Part shown: positions 51,139 through 60,362 of the stretch, one piece after another | Numbering within the stretch: position 1 is the first letter of the stretch | Layout: every line of letters starts with the position of its first letter | NCBI RefSeq assembly: GCF_014636935.1 | Contig: NZ_BMES01000001.1 | Coordinates: forward strand, 1,803,782 to 1,867,781 | DNA length: 64,000 bases | Origin: Alsobacter metallidurans | GTDB lineage: Bacteria; Pseudomonadota; Alphaproteobacteria; Rhizobiales; Beijerinckiaceae | Reading direction: 5' to 3' | The notes under the pieces: generated by a model | Database searches by the model: none | What the model was told of the DNA's origin: nothing | Seen by the model: only the letters and a program-made list of their open reading frames with translations | Position numbers and translations under genes: made by a program

Positions 51139-52109
51139 CCGGCGAGCCGTTGCTGCAGGTCCGCGACCTGTCCAAGACCTTTCTGTCGCGCAAGGGCTTT
51201 CCCGTTCCCAAGACCGTGGCGGTGCGCGCCGTCGACAAGGTGTCGTTCGAGGTCGGCAAGGGCGAGGCGCTAGGGGTGGTCGGCGAGTCCGGCTGCGGCA
51301 AGTCCACGGTCGCCCGGCTGGCGCTGCGTCTCATCGAGGCCGACAGCGGCGACGTGCGCTTCGACGGCGTCGACGTGCTCGGCGCCAGCAAGGGCGATCT
51401 TCGCGCCCTGCGCCGGCGCATGCAGATCGTGTTCCAGGATCCCGCCTCGGCGCTGGACCCGCGCCAGCGCATCGGCGAGGCGCTGGGCGAGGCGCTGCGG
51501 GTGCATGGCCTCGCCCGCGGCCGCGACGTCCGCACCGTGGTGGAGCGCCTGCTGGATGAAGTCGGCATGCCCAAGGTGGCGGCCGACCGCTTCCCGCACG
51601 AATTCTCGGGCGGCCAGCGCCAGCGCCTCGGCATCGCCCGCGCGCTTGCGCTCGGGCCGGACCTCGTCTTCGCGGACGAGCCCGTGTCGGCGCTCGACGT
51701 CAGCGTGCAGGCCCAGATCCTGGTGTTGATGGAGCGCCTGAAGGCCGAGCGGAACCTCGCCTTCGTGTTCATCTCGCACGACCTCGGCGTCGTGCGGCAC
51801 TTCTGCAAGCGGGTGGTGGTGCTGTATCTCGGCCGCGTCGTCGAGAGCGGCCCGGTGCCGGCGATCTTCGACGAGCCGCTGCACCCCTATGCGCAACTGC
51901 TCAAGGCGTCCTCGCCGTCCCCGGATCCGGACCACGCCGTCGCGATGGCGTTCCAGGAGGGCGAACCGCCGTCGCCCGTGAATCCGCCGTCCGGCTGCCA
52001 CTTCCACCCGCGCTGCCCCTTCGCAATTGACCAGTGCCGGACGGTCTCGCCCGCCCTGCGGACGGCCGCGCCGGGCCGCGAGGTCGCCTGCCACCTTTAT
52101 CCGGAGTAG
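51135..52109 (+). CDS. Dipeptide ABC transporter ATPase (DppF class)
   Basis: A 324-residue ATPase: Walker [18 protein letters not shown]-loop VFQDPASALDPRQ, signature FSGGQRQRLGIARAL, Walker B LVFADEPVSALDVSVQAQ, switch His FISHDLGVVRHFC, C-terminal Cys segment CHFHPRCPFAIDQC. Unlike its counterpart at 35001 it has standard Walker B and D-loop residues. ATGA overlap with the preceding ATPase; 4 bp before the DAO gene. Confidence 0.94.
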   Translation: MTGEPLLQVRDLSKTFLSRKGFPVPKTVAVRAVDKVSFEVGKGEALGVVGESGCGKSTVARLALRLIEADSGDVRFDGVDVLGASKGDLRALRRRMQIVFQDPASALDPRQRIGEALGEALRVHGLARGRDVRTVVERLLDEVGMPKVAADRFPHEFSGGQRQRLGIARALALGPDLVFADEPVSALDVSVQAQILVLMERLKAERNLAFVFISHDLGVVRHFCKRVVVLYLGRVVESGPVPAIFDEPLHPYAQLLKASSPSPDPDHAVAMAFQEGEPPSPVNPPSGCHFHPRCPFAIDQCRTVSPALRTAAPGREVACHLYPE

Positions 52110-52113
52110 GCCG

Positions 52114-53229
52114 ATGCCCGGCCGCACGGTCGACGTTGCGATCGTGGGCGGCGGCATCGCGGGGTGCTGCGCGGCCTTCCACCTCGCATCCCGGGGCGTG
52201 TCGGTCGCGCTGTTCGAGAAGGGCGCGTTCGGCGCCGGCGCGAGCGGCGTCAACTTCGGCGGCGTGCGGAGCCAGGGCCGGCACATGGCCGAGATGCCGC
52301 TGTCCCGGCGCGCCCGCGAACTCTGGGACCGGCTGCCCGAGCTGGTCGGAACCGACGGCGAGTTCACGCCCTCCGGCCACCTCAAGCTCGCTTACTCGCC
52401 GGCCGACATGGACTTCCTGGAGCGCTATGCCGTCGAGGCGCGCGAGCACGGCCTCGTCCTGGAGCTGATGGGCGCCAACGCGGTGCGCGAGCGCCACCCG
52501 TGGCTCGGCCCCGAGGTGGTCGGCGCGTCGCTGTGCGCCGACGACGGCCACGCCAATCCGCGCCTGGTCGCGCCCTCCTTCGCCCAGGCCGCGGGCCGCC
52601 TCGGCGCCGAGATGCGCGAGCAGTCCGCCGTGACCGCCATCGCGCGCGACGGGGACGCATTCGTGGTCACGGCCGGGGAGGGCGCTCCGGTTCGCTCCCG
52701 CTGGCTGGTGAACGCAGCCGGCGCCTGGGGAGCGGCGGTCGCGGCGCAATTTGGCGAGCCCGTCCCGCTGGAGCCCATCGCCCCAACCGCCATGGTGACT
52801 GAGCCGCTGCCAGCCTTCATGGATCGTGCTGTCGGCATCTGCGGCGGCGGCGTCGCGCTGCGTCAGACGCGGCAGGGATCCGTGGTGATCGGCGGCGGTG
52901 AGTCGGCGGTCGACATGGAAGCCGGCCGCGCCCGGCCGCTCGCCGAGATCTGCGCCGCCGTGCTGGCCCGCGCGGTGCGCGCCGCGCCGCGGCTCGCCAA
53001 CGCGCAGGTGCTGCGCGCCTGGGCGGGCGTGGAGGGCGACATGCCCGACCATCTGCCCTGCCTCGGGCCGAGCCTCACGACGCCCGGCCTGGTCCACGCC
53101 TTCGGCTTCTCGCAGCACGGCTTCCAGCTGGGGCCGGCGGTGGGCGAGGCGGTCGCCGACATCGTCAGGACTGGCGCGCCAAGCGTCGACATTAGCCGCC
53201 TCTCGATCGGGCGGTTCGCCAACGCCTGA
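52114..53229 (+). CDS. Second DAO-family catalytic subunit (paralogue of 45488-46645)
   Basis: A 371-residue FAD protein very like the protein encoded at 45488: GGGIAGCCAAFHLA, AGASGVNFGGVRSQGR, HPWLGPEVVGASLC, MVTEPLPAFMDRAVGICGGG, HAFGFSQHGFQLGPAVGE. The two probably arose by duplication and may share the [2Fe-2S] and FAD/NAD subunits encoded upstream, giving two complexes for related substrates or the two enantiomers. Start 52114, 4 bp after the ATPase stop. Its last codons (RFANA) are part of the tandem duplication that begins at 53218. Confidence 0.9.
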   Translation: MPGRTVDVAIVGGGIAGCCAAFHLASRGVSVALFEKGAFGAGASGVNFGGVRSQGRHMAEMPLSRRARELWDRLPELVGTDGEFTPSGHLKLAYSPADMDFLERYAVEAREHGLVLELMGANAVRERHPWLGPEVVGASLCADDGHANPRLVAPSFAQAAGRLGAEMREQSAVTAIARDGDAFVVTAGEGAPVRSRWLVNAAGAWGAAVAAQFGEPVPLEPIAPTAMVTEPLPAFMDRAVGICGGGVALRQTRQGSVVIGGGESAVDMEAGRARPLAEICAAVLARAVRAAPRLANAQVLRAWAGVEGDMPDHLPCLGPSLTTPGLVHAFGFSQHGFQLGPAVGEAVADIVRTGAPSVDISRLSIGRFANA

Positions 53230-53300
53230 GCGCGCAGCTTGAAGGCGCGACGACCTGGCGGCCCCTTCGGCGCTTCCCACTTATTCCGCCATCCCCTCCA

Positions 53301-53379
53301 CCGTCATCCCCGGGCTTGACCCGGGGATCCACGCGCCGGGCTCCCGCGTGGATGGCCGGGTCAAGCCCGGCCATGACGG
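53301..53379. repeat. 79-bp palindromic intergenic element, copy 1
   Basis: Termini CCGTCAT and ATGACGG are complementary, and the arms of about 34 bases (containing CCGGGCTTGACCCGG on one side and CCGGGTCAAGCCCGG on the other) pair almost completely around a GCGCCGGGCTCC loop. Short GC-rich palindromes of this appearance are widespread between genes in Hyphomicrobiales. It can form a strong hairpin and may act as a bidirectional terminator for the convergent operons. Confidence 0.75.
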
Positions 53380-53529
53380 AGAGAGAGAGAGAGGCAGGCC
53401 GAAGCCCTTTCGGCCAGCCTCTCTCGCCCTTGTTGAGCCGCTTTGCCAACGCCTGAGCGGGGAAGCTCGAACGCGAGTCAGCCTCGCAGCCCTATGCAGC
53501 GAGGCCCACTTATTCCGCCATCCCCTCCA

Positions 53530-53608
53530 CCGTCATCCCCGGGCTTGACCCGGGGCTCCACGCGCCGGGCTCCCACGTGGATGGCCGGGGCAAGCCCGGC
53601 CATGACGG
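53530..53608. repeat. 79-bp palindromic intergenic element, copy 2
   Basis: The second copy produced by the tandem duplication; the same termini and arms with a few substitutions (for example GGGGCTCC in place of GGGGATCC). It lies 37 bp from the end of the amino-acid binding-protein gene on the minus strand. Confidence 0.75.
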
Positions 53609-53644
53609 AGAGAGAGAGGCGAGCCGAAGTCTGTTCGGCCAGGC

Positions 53645-54475
53645 TCACTCGCCCTTGTTGAGCGACACCGGCTTCAGCGCGTTGTCCTGCAGGCCGTACT
53701 TCGCCAGCAGCGCGTCATAGGTCCCGTCGGCCTGTAGCTTCTCCAGCGCCGTCTTCACGGAATCGCGCAAGGCGCTCTCGGCCTTGGTGAAAGGGATGCC
53801 GACCAGCGACAGCGTGAAGGCCTTGCCGAGCGGCACATAGGTGTTGGGCTCCAGCTTCTGGAACCACGGCAGGGTCTCGTTGCCCTGCACGGCCGCCTGC
53901 AGGCGCTGCGTCTTCAGCTGCGTGCGCGCATCCACCGAGCCTTCGGTGCCCACCACGTTCATGGCCGGCTTGCCCTTGCCCTCGCAGTTCGCCTTGCTCC
54001 AGTCGGCGATCTGCTGCGGCCAGTTGGTGGAGCGGCTCGCCCCCACGGTCTTGCCGCACAGGTCCTCGGGCGTCTTGATCTCGCCGGCCAGCGCCGTGAT
54101 CGTGTAGAACTGCGCGCCCGACGACATGTAGTCGACGAAGTCCGCGACCTCGCGGCGGGTCGGCAGGTCGCTCATGCCGGCCATCACCATGTCGACGCGG
54201 CCCGTCTGCAGCGACGGCAGCATCTGCGCGAAGGCGATCTCCTGCCACTCGGCCTTCACGCCCATCGTCTTGGCGATGGCTTCGCCGAGGTCGATGTCGA
54301 AGCCCGTCAGCGTGTTGGTGGCCGGGTCCTTGTAGGTGATCGGCGCGTAGTTCGGGAAGGTCGCGATGATCAGCTTCCCGGCCTCCTTGATGCGCGGCGG
54401 CGCGGTCTGGGCGCTGGCGGGGGCGGCGAGCAGAAGCGCCGTGGCGGCCAAGGCGAGGGTGGCGATCGGTTTCAT
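53645..54475 (-). CDS. Polar amino-acid ABC transporter binding protein
   Basis: A 276-residue periplasmic protein with a signal peptide ending at ASA (residue 22). The mature sequence has LIIATFPNYAPITYKD, GFDIDLGEAIAKTMGVK and the MVMAGMSDLPTRREVADFVDY segment typical of arginine/ornithine/glutamate-type binders. Two cysteines (EDLCGKTV and KANCEGKG) could form a disulfide. The stop lies inside the tandem duplication. It is the last gene of the operon argH-like, permease, ATPase, binding protein. Confidence 0.92.
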   Translation of the reverse strand: MKPIATLALAATALLLAAPASAQTAPPRIKEAGKLIIATFPNYAPITYKDPATNTLTGFDIDLGEAIAKTMGVKAEWQEIAFAQMLPSLQTGRVDMVMAGMSDLPTRREVADFVDYMSSGAQFYTITALAGEIKTPEDLCGKTVGASRSTNWPQQIADWSKANCEGKGKPAMNVVGTEGSVDARTQLKTQRLQAAVQGNETLPWFQKLEPNTYVPLGKAFTLSLVGIPFTKAESALRDSVKTALEKLQADGTYDALLAKYGLQDNALKPVSLNKGE

Positions 54476-54507
54476 GCGGTGTCTCCGGTTTGGTATGGCG
54501 GTTGGGA

Positions 54508-55272
54508 TCAGGGCAGCACGGCGGCGATGAACTCGCGCGTCCGGGCGTGCGTGGGGGTGGAGAGCAGTGTGCCGGGCGGGCCCTGCTCGACAACGCGGCC
54601 GTTGTCCATGAACACGACGCGGTTGGCGACCTCGCGGGCGAAGCCGAGCTCGTGCGTCACCACGATCATCGTCATGCCGCCCTTGGCGAGGTCGCGCATT
54701 ACCGCCAGCACGTCGCCGACGAGCTCCGGGTCCAGCGCCGAGGTCGGCTCGTCGAACAGGAGGAGCTCGGGCTTCATCGCCAGCGCCCGCGCGATCGCGA
54801 TGCGCTGCTGCTGGCCGCCCGAGAGCTCGGCCGGGTAGCTGTCGCGCTTGTCGGACAGCCCCACCTGCTCCAGCAACGCCATCGCGTCCGCGATCGCCTC
54901 GGCCCTGGGCCGGCGCAGCACCGTCACGGGCCCTTCGATGATGTTCTGCAGCACCGTCATGTGCCCGAACAGGTTGAACCGCTGGAACACCATGCCGCTC
55001 GCCAGCCGCTGGCGCGCGATCTCGCGGTCGCTGAGCGGATGGAGGCGGTCGCCCTCGCGGCGATAGCCGATCAGCTCGCCGTTCACCCAGATCGCGCCGC
55101 CGTCGATGCGCTCCAGCTGGTTGAGGCAGCGCAGGAAGGTGCTCTTGCCCGAGCCGGACGGCCCGATGATGCACACCACCTCGCCCCGGGCGACCTCCAG
55201 CGAGACGCCGTCCAGCGCCTTGAGTGGTCCGAAGTGCTTGCTGACGTCGAGCGCGACAATCATCGGCGTCAT
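54508..55272 (-). CDS. Polar amino-acid ABC transporter ATPase
   Basis: A 254-residue ATPase: Walker [17 protein letters not shown]-loop [13 protein letters not shown], signature [15 protein letters not shown], Walker [20 protein letters not shown], switch His VTHELGFAREVANR. Start at 55272 overlaps the permease stop as ATGA; an ATG nine bases further in is an alternative. Confidence 0.93.
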   Translation of the reverse strand: MTPMIVALDVSKHFGPLKALDGVSLEVARGEVVCIIGPSGSGKSTFLRCLNQLERIDGGAIWVNGELIGYRREGDRLHPLSDREIARQRLASGMVFQRFNLFGHMTVLQNIIEGPVTVLRRPRAEAIADAMALLEQVGLSDKRDSYPAELSGGQQQRIAIARALAMKPELLLFDEPTSALDPELVGDVLAVMRDLAKGGMTMIVVTHELGFAREVANRVVFMDNGRVVEQGPPGTLLSTPTHARTREFIAAVLP

Positions 55273-56162
55273 GCGGAGGCGCTCCGATTGCTGGCCGGCC
55301 GCGCCCGCGTGACGCCGCCGCGCGCATAGCGCTTCTCCAGAAAAAACTGGCCGATGCTCAGCACCGTCACCACCGCGAGATACCAGATGGCGGCCACGAT
55401 CAGGAGCTCGATCACGCGTGCATTGGCGAAGTAGATCGTCTGCGCGTTGCGCAGGATCTCGGCATACTGGATCACGCTCGCCACCGAGGTCAGCTTCACC
55501 ATGCTGATCACCTCATTGCCGATCGGCGGGATGATCACCCGCATGGCCTGCGGCAGCACGATCCGGCGCAGGGTGGTGAGCCTGGTCATCCCGATCGTCT
55601 TCGCGGCTTCGGTCTGTCCGGGGTCGACCGACAGGATGCCGCCGCGCACCACCTCGGCCGTGTAGGCCCCCTGGTTGATCCCGAGCCCGAGCAGCGTCGC
55701 CACGAAGGGCGTCATGACATCCACGGTTCGCCAGTCCAGCAGGCCCGGGATGCCGATGCGCGGAAACACCAGCGCGAGGTTGAACCACAGCAGCAGCTGC
55801 AGCAGCAACGGCGTGCCGCGGAAGAACCAGATGTAGAACTGGGCCAGCCCCCTCAGCACCGGGTTGGGCGACATCACCATCACGGCGAACAGCACGCCGA
55901 GCGCGATGCCGAGCGCCATGGCCCAGACCGTCATCGCGACCGTGTTCACGAGCCCGCTCAGGATCGCGGGCGCGGTCAGGAACTGCCCCACCACCGGCCA
56001 GGCGATCTGCCCCTGTGCAAAGGCGCGGAGAATAGCCGCGAAAGCGACCAGCACTACAGCGGCCGCCAACCAGCGGCCATAATGCTTGGGCCGCACATGG
56101 GTGAGATGCGCGATCTCATACGGATTGGCGGCGCCAGGGCCGGACAGGGCAGGGGCCGTCAT
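55269..56162 (-). CDS. Polar amino-acid ABC transporter permease
   Basis: A 297-residue inner-membrane permease with an extra N-terminal membrane segment (WLAAAVVLVAFAAILRAFA) before the usual five-segment HisM/GlnP domain. The family loop is PGQTEAAKTIGMTRLTTLRRIVLPQAM, followed by PPIGNEVISMVKLTSVASVI. Single permease, so probably a homodimer. It overlaps the argH-like gene end as ATGA. Confidence 0.92.
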   Translation of the reverse strand: MTAPALSGPGAANPYEIAHLTHVRPKHYGRWLAAAVVLVAFAAILRAFAQGQIAWPVVGQFLTAPAILSGLVNTVAMTVWAMALGIALGVLFAVMVMSPNPVLRGLAQFYIWFFRGTPLLLQLLLWFNLALVFPRIGIPGLLDWRTVDVMTPFVATLLGLGINQGAYTAEVVRGGILSVDPGQTEAAKTIGMTRLTTLRRIVLPQAMRVIIPPIGNEVISMVKLTSVASVIQYAEILRNAQTIYFANARVIELLIVAAIWYLAVVTVLSIGQFFLEKRYARGGVTRARPASNRSASA

Positions 56163-57604
56163 GGCGCCTCGCGAGGATCGAGATAGCGCGGCCCCTCATA
56201 GGCCACGCTCCAGGCGCGCTGCTCATCGAGCCGGACCCTGAGCCGGTCCAGCTGCTCGCGCACCCGTTCCGGCGCCGTGCCGCCCGGCCCTGATCGCGCC
56301 GCCACGGCGGCCTCCGGCGTGAGCACGTCGGCGAGCGACGCTTCGAGTCGCGGGTCCACGGCGGCGAAGTCCTCGGCCGAGAGGTCCTGCAGGCCGACGC
56401 CCTTGTGTTCGCAGAACTGCACCAGCGCGCCCGTGATCTCGTGCGCCTCCGCGAAGGGCACTCCCCGGCGCGACAGCCAGTCGGCCACCTCGGTCGCCAG
56501 CGTGAAGCCGTCCGTCGCCTGCGCGGCGAGGCGATCGGTGCGCACCGTCATGGTGGCGACGAGACCCGCCAGCGCGGGCAGCACCACCAGCAGTGAGTCC
56601 AGCGCATCGAAGGCGGCGCGCTTGTCCTCCACGAGGTCGCGGTTATACGCGAAGGGCAGGGCCTTCAGCATGGTCAGCGTGGTCGAGAGATCGCCGATCA
56701 GCCTCGCCGCGCGGCCCCGCGTCAGCTCGGCGATGTCGGCGTTCTTCTTCTGCGGCATGATCGACGAACCGGTGGCGTAGGAATCGTGCAGCTCGACCCA
56801 GCCGAACTGCCGCGACGACCACAGGAAGATCTCCTCGGCCAGCCGGGACAGGTGGACGTTCGCCATCGCGGCTACGAACACGAACTCGGCCACGTGGTCG
56901 CGGCTGCCCACCGCGTCGATGGAGTTCTCGCACGGCCCGTCATAGCCGAGCTCGGCGGCCGACAGGTCCGCCCGCAGCGCGATGGCCGAGCCCGCCAGCG
57001 CGGCCGCGCCCAGCGGCGACGTGGCGTGCCGGCGGTCCCAGTCGCGCAACCGGTCGACGTCGCGCAGGATGGTCTGCGCGTGAGCCAGCAGCTGGTGCGC
57101 GAACGTCACCGGCTGCGCCGGCTGCAGGTGCGTGAACCCAGGCGCCACCGTCTCGACATGCCGCTCGGCCTGCCCCACGAGCGCGTCCTGCAGCCCCAGC
57201 AGCGCCGCCGCCAAGTGACGGGCGCCATCCCGCAAATACAACTTCAGGTCGTTGGCGGCCTGGTCGTTGCGCGAGCGCCCGGCCCTGAGCTTGCCGCCGA
57301 GCGGGCCCAGTCGCGCCACCAGCGCGCGCTCCACGAAGGTGTGCACGTCCTCGTCCGTGGGCGCGGGTTCGAGCGCGCCCGCGTGAAAGTCGCGCGCGAT
57401 CGCGCCCAGCGCGTCCGTGATGGCCGCGCACTCGGCGCCCGTGAGCAGGCCGGCGCGCTCCAGCTCGCGCGCATGCGCCCGCGAAGCCTCCACATCATAC
57501 GCCGTCAGCCGGAAGAAGCTGGAATCGGCGCGCGACAGGCGCATCAGGTCCGGGGATGGCGGGCTGCGGAACCGGCCGCCCCACAGCATCGTCGGCTTGG
57601 TCAT
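56159..57604 (-). CDS. argH: Argininosuccinate-lyase-family C-N lyase
   Basis: A 481-residue member of the fumarase/aspartase superfamily. It has WGGRF at the N-terminus, GRSRNDQAANDLKLYLRD, APGFTHLQPAQPVTFAHQ (with the catalytic His) and GSSIMPQKKN (about residue 280), which is the family signature loop with the active-site Ser. Argininosuccinate lyase splits argininosuccinate to arginine and fumarate; relatives split other N-substituted aspartates, including ethylenediamine-disuccinate. The gene leads an amino-acid importer operon rather than sitting with arginine biosynthesis genes, so a catabolic lyase for an imported N-succinyl-type compound is a real alternative. The housekeeping argH may be elsewhere. 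Confidence 0.88.
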   Translation of the reverse strand: MTKPTMLWGGRFRSPPSPDLMRLSRADSSFFRLTAYDVEASRAHARELERAGLLTGAECAAITDALGAIARDFHAGALEPAPTDEDVHTFVERALVARLGPLGGKLRAGRSRNDQAANDLKLYLRDGARHLAAALLGLQDALVGQAERHVETVAPGFTHLQPAQPVTFAHQLLAHAQTILRDVDRLRDWDRRHATSPLGAAALAGSAIALRADLSAAELGYDGPCENSIDAVGSRDHVAEFVFVAAMANVHLSRLAEEIFLWSSRQFGWVELHDSYATGSSIMPQKKNADIAELTRGRAARLIGDLSTTLTMLKALPFAYNRDLVEDKRAAFDALDSLLVVLPALAGLVATMTVRTDRLAAQATDGFTLATEVADWLSRRGVPFAEAHEITGALVQFCEHKGVGLQDLSAEDFAAVDPRLEASLADVLTPEAAVAARSGPGGTAPERVREQLDRLRVRLDEQRAWSVAYEGPRYLDPREAP

Positions 57605-57698
57605 CGGGAACTCTCCTGCGCGTGCAGGCTACAACCTGGCTCGCGCGTCACAACGGAAATGATGGACAAGGCCCTGCGCCTTTGGGAATAACCCCGCC

Positions 57699-57917
57699 AT
57701 GAGCAGGAATGGGCCGGGCGGATCGGGCCGCCGCCGCAAGTTCAAGGTGCGCATGCCGGACGACGGCGGCCCCGCGCCCGACGCCGCGCGACCGAAAGCG
57801 CACGCCCTCGCGCCCGACGACGCCGACGACGAGGAGCGCGCCGAGAACTACCTCGCCGAAGAGGCGCAGCGGCCCTTCGTGCCGCAAGTCTTCCTGATCA
57901 AGAAGCCTTCTTCCTGA
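57699..57917 (+). CDS. Small protein of unknown function with a repeat-derived C-terminus
   Basis: A 72-residue, strongly charged protein divergent from the argH-like gene. A basic start (SRNGPGGSGRRRKFKVRM) is followed by an acidic, low-complexity middle (DDADDEERAENYLAEEAQ) and FVPQVFLIKKPSS. No hydrophobic segment and no known domain. It may be a short cytoplasmic protein or a non-functional reading frame. Its last codons and stop fall inside a 20-bp tandem repeat, so the C-terminus was set by that repeat. Support is only moderate: codon use looks real, and no stronger frame covers this stretch. Confidence 0.5.
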   Translation: MSRNGPGGSGRRRKFKVRMPDDGGPAPDAARPKAHALAPDDADDEERAENYLAEEAQRPFVPQVFLIKKPSS

Positions 57918-57950
57918 TCAAGAAGCCGTCGTCCTGATCAGGAAGCGCCC
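57891..57950. repeat. 20-bp tandem repeat, about 2.7 copies
   Basis: TTCCTGATCAAGAAGCC recurs with exactly 20-bp spacing at 57891, 57911 and, with changes, 57931 (GTCCTGATCAGGAAGCG). Each copy has a TGATCA palindrome in its centre. Because 20 is not a multiple of 3, the second copy is read out of frame and gives the stop codon (TCC TGA) of the small protein. It was probably made by replication slippage. Confidence 0.85.
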
Positions 57951-58003
57951 CTGAGGCCGGCCAGCGCCGGGCGCGGAACCGCGCAAGTCCCGCGCGTCGC
58001 GGC

Positions 58004-58852
58004 TCACTTCACCGAGACGTCGTAGCCGAAATATTTCTGGCTCAGCTTCTCGATCGTGCCGTCGGCATTGGCCGCCATGATGGCCTTGTCGAGCTTGGCC
58101 TTCAGGACCTCGTCGCCCTTACGCAGCCCGATGGAGCTGCCGCGCCCGAGCACGCCGCCCTGGAAGCGCGGGCCCGTGATGGCCATGTCCTCGTTGCCCT
58201 GCTTGGAGGCCGCCGTGGTGAGGTACGCCATGGAGGCCATGATCAGGTCGACGCGGCCGGCCGCGAGGTCCAGATCGTGCTGCTCGGTGGTCTTGTACTC
58301 GCGCACCTCGACCACGCCCTTCAGGTACTTGTCCACAAAGGACGCCGCGATGGAGGCGGTCTGCACGCCCATCACCTTGCCCTTGAGGACGGGCTTCAGC
58401 TTGTCGATCTCGGCCTGGGCGGCGGCCTCGTTGGCGGGCGTGGAGAGCGGGAAGAGCTGGCCCGTGTCGGGCAATTCCTTCAGCGTTCCGACTTTCGAAA
58501 CGCCGAAGCTCTGGCCGGTCGAGCCGTAAGGGATCGTGAACAGCACCACTTCCTCGCGCTTCGGCGTCGCCGACATGCCCGAGATGATGGCGTCGTACTT
58601 GCCGGCGTTGAGGGCCGGGATGGCGCCCTCGAAGGCCTGCGACTGGATGGTGCAGTCGAGCTCGGCGCGCTTGCAGAGGTCCTTGTAAAGATCGATCTCG
58701 AAGCCCGCGAGCGAGCCGTCGGCCTCCGTCCAGTTCCACGGCCGGAACGCGCCCTCGGTGGCGAAGCGCACCTTCTGCTGCTGCGCGGCGGCCGGGCCCG
58801 CCACGATGGCGGCGCCCACGAGCGCCATGGCGGCGATAATCTTCAGTTGCAT
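58004..58852 (-). CDS. Polar amino-acid ABC transporter binding protein, second of the operon (HisJ/NocT/OccT-like)
   Basis: A 282-residue periplasmic protein with a signal peptide ending at AAA (residue 23). The mature protein begins VRFATEGAFRPWNWTEADGSLAGFEIDLYKDLCKRAELDC; this spacing, with the Cys pair, is typical of the lysine/arginine/ornithine and opine binders. It is the distal gene of the operon and shares the permeases and ATPase with the binding protein at 61092. Two different binders for one channel suggest two related ligands. Confidence 0.92.
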   Translation of the reverse strand: MQLKIIAAMALVGAAIVAGPAAAQQQKVRFATEGAFRPWNWTEADGSLAGFEIDLYKDLCKRAELDCTIQSQAFEGAIPALNAGKYDAIISGMSATPKREEVVLFTIPYGSTGQSFGVSKVGTLKELPDTGQLFPLSTPANEAAAQAEIDKLKPVLKGKVMGVQTASIAASFVDKYLKGVVEVREYKTTEQHDLDLAAGRVDLIMASMAYLTTAASKQGNEDMAITGPRFQGGVLGRGSSIGLRKGDEVLKAKLDKAIMAANADGTIEKLSQKYFGYDVSVK

Positions 58853-58884
58853 GATCCTGTTCCCCTGTTGTCGTTTTGGAGCGA

Positions 58885-59642
<758 letters not shown>

Positions 59643-59646
<4 letters not shown>

Positions 59647-60362
59647 GCCGCGCCTCCATCATTCAGGATCGCGACCGGGGCAGGTCGCAGATGCGGCGTC
59701 AGCCGCCGCTCGGCGGCCAGCACGAGCCGGGTCACGACGAAGTTGAGAACCAGGTAGATCGAGCCCGCCACGATGAAGACCTCGATCGCCCGGTAGGTCT
59801 CGGCGATCAGCTTGGCGGCGAGCCCCGTCACCTCCATGAGGGTGATGATGGACGCGAGCGCGGTGGCCTTGATCATCAGGATCAGCTCGCTGCCATAGGC
59901 CGGCAGCGCCTGGCGGATCGCCACCGGCAGCACGATGCGGCGAAACAGCAGGCCGCGGCTCATGCCGGCGGCGCGCGCCGCCTCCACCTGTCCGTGCGGC
60001 ACGGCCAGGAGCCCGCCGCGGAAGATCTCGCTCGCATAGGCGGCGGTGTTCAGCGTCAGCGCCAGCACGGCGCACCAGTAAGGCTCGCGCAGAAACGGCC
60101 AGAGCCAGCTGGTGCGAACCTCGCGAAACTGCCCGAGTCCGTAGTAGATCAGGAAGATCTGCACCAGGAGCGGCGTCGACCGGAACAGGAACACGTAGAC
60201 CCGGGCCGGCCAGTCCAGCGCGCGCAGGCCCGACAGCCGCATCATCGCAAGCCCCAGCGCCAGCACGGCCCCGAGCGCCACGGCCGAAAAGGCGAGCTTG
60301 AGGGTAAGCGGCACGCCGGGCAGCAGCGTCAGCAGGGTGTCGTACAGGAAGGCGAAGTCCAT
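59643..60362 (-). CDS. Amino-acid/opine ABC transporter permease (HisM class)
   Basis: A 239-residue permease with five membrane segments and the loop HGQVEAARAAGMSRGLLFRRIVLPVAI followed by PAYGSELILMIKATALASIITLMEVTG. The start at 60362 overlaps the stop of the other permease by one base (TGATG). A longer upstream open frame lies within that permease gene and is not used. It forms a heterodimer with the 60362-61081 product. Confidence 0.92.

Larger units (their letters stand above)
53218..53665. repeat. Tandem duplication of about 227 bp spanning the convergent gene ends
   Basis: Three landmarks recur at 225-229 bp: GCCAACGCCTGAGCG at 53218 and 53445 (the end of the DAO gene), CCCACTTATTCCGCC at 53276 and 53505, and CTCGCCCTTGTTGAG at 53423 and 53648 (the end of the binding-protein gene, minus strand). 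So a segment running from the last codons of one convergent gene to the last codons of the other was duplicated in tandem. The copy on the left of the junction thus has a vestigial binding-protein end joined to a vestigial DAO end. Copies have since diverged by small changes. No coding sequence is interrupted. Confidence 0.85.

Noticed and set aside
53348-53661. Short open frames across the palindromic repeats
   Set aside because: They arise from repeat sequence and differ between the two copies; not genes.
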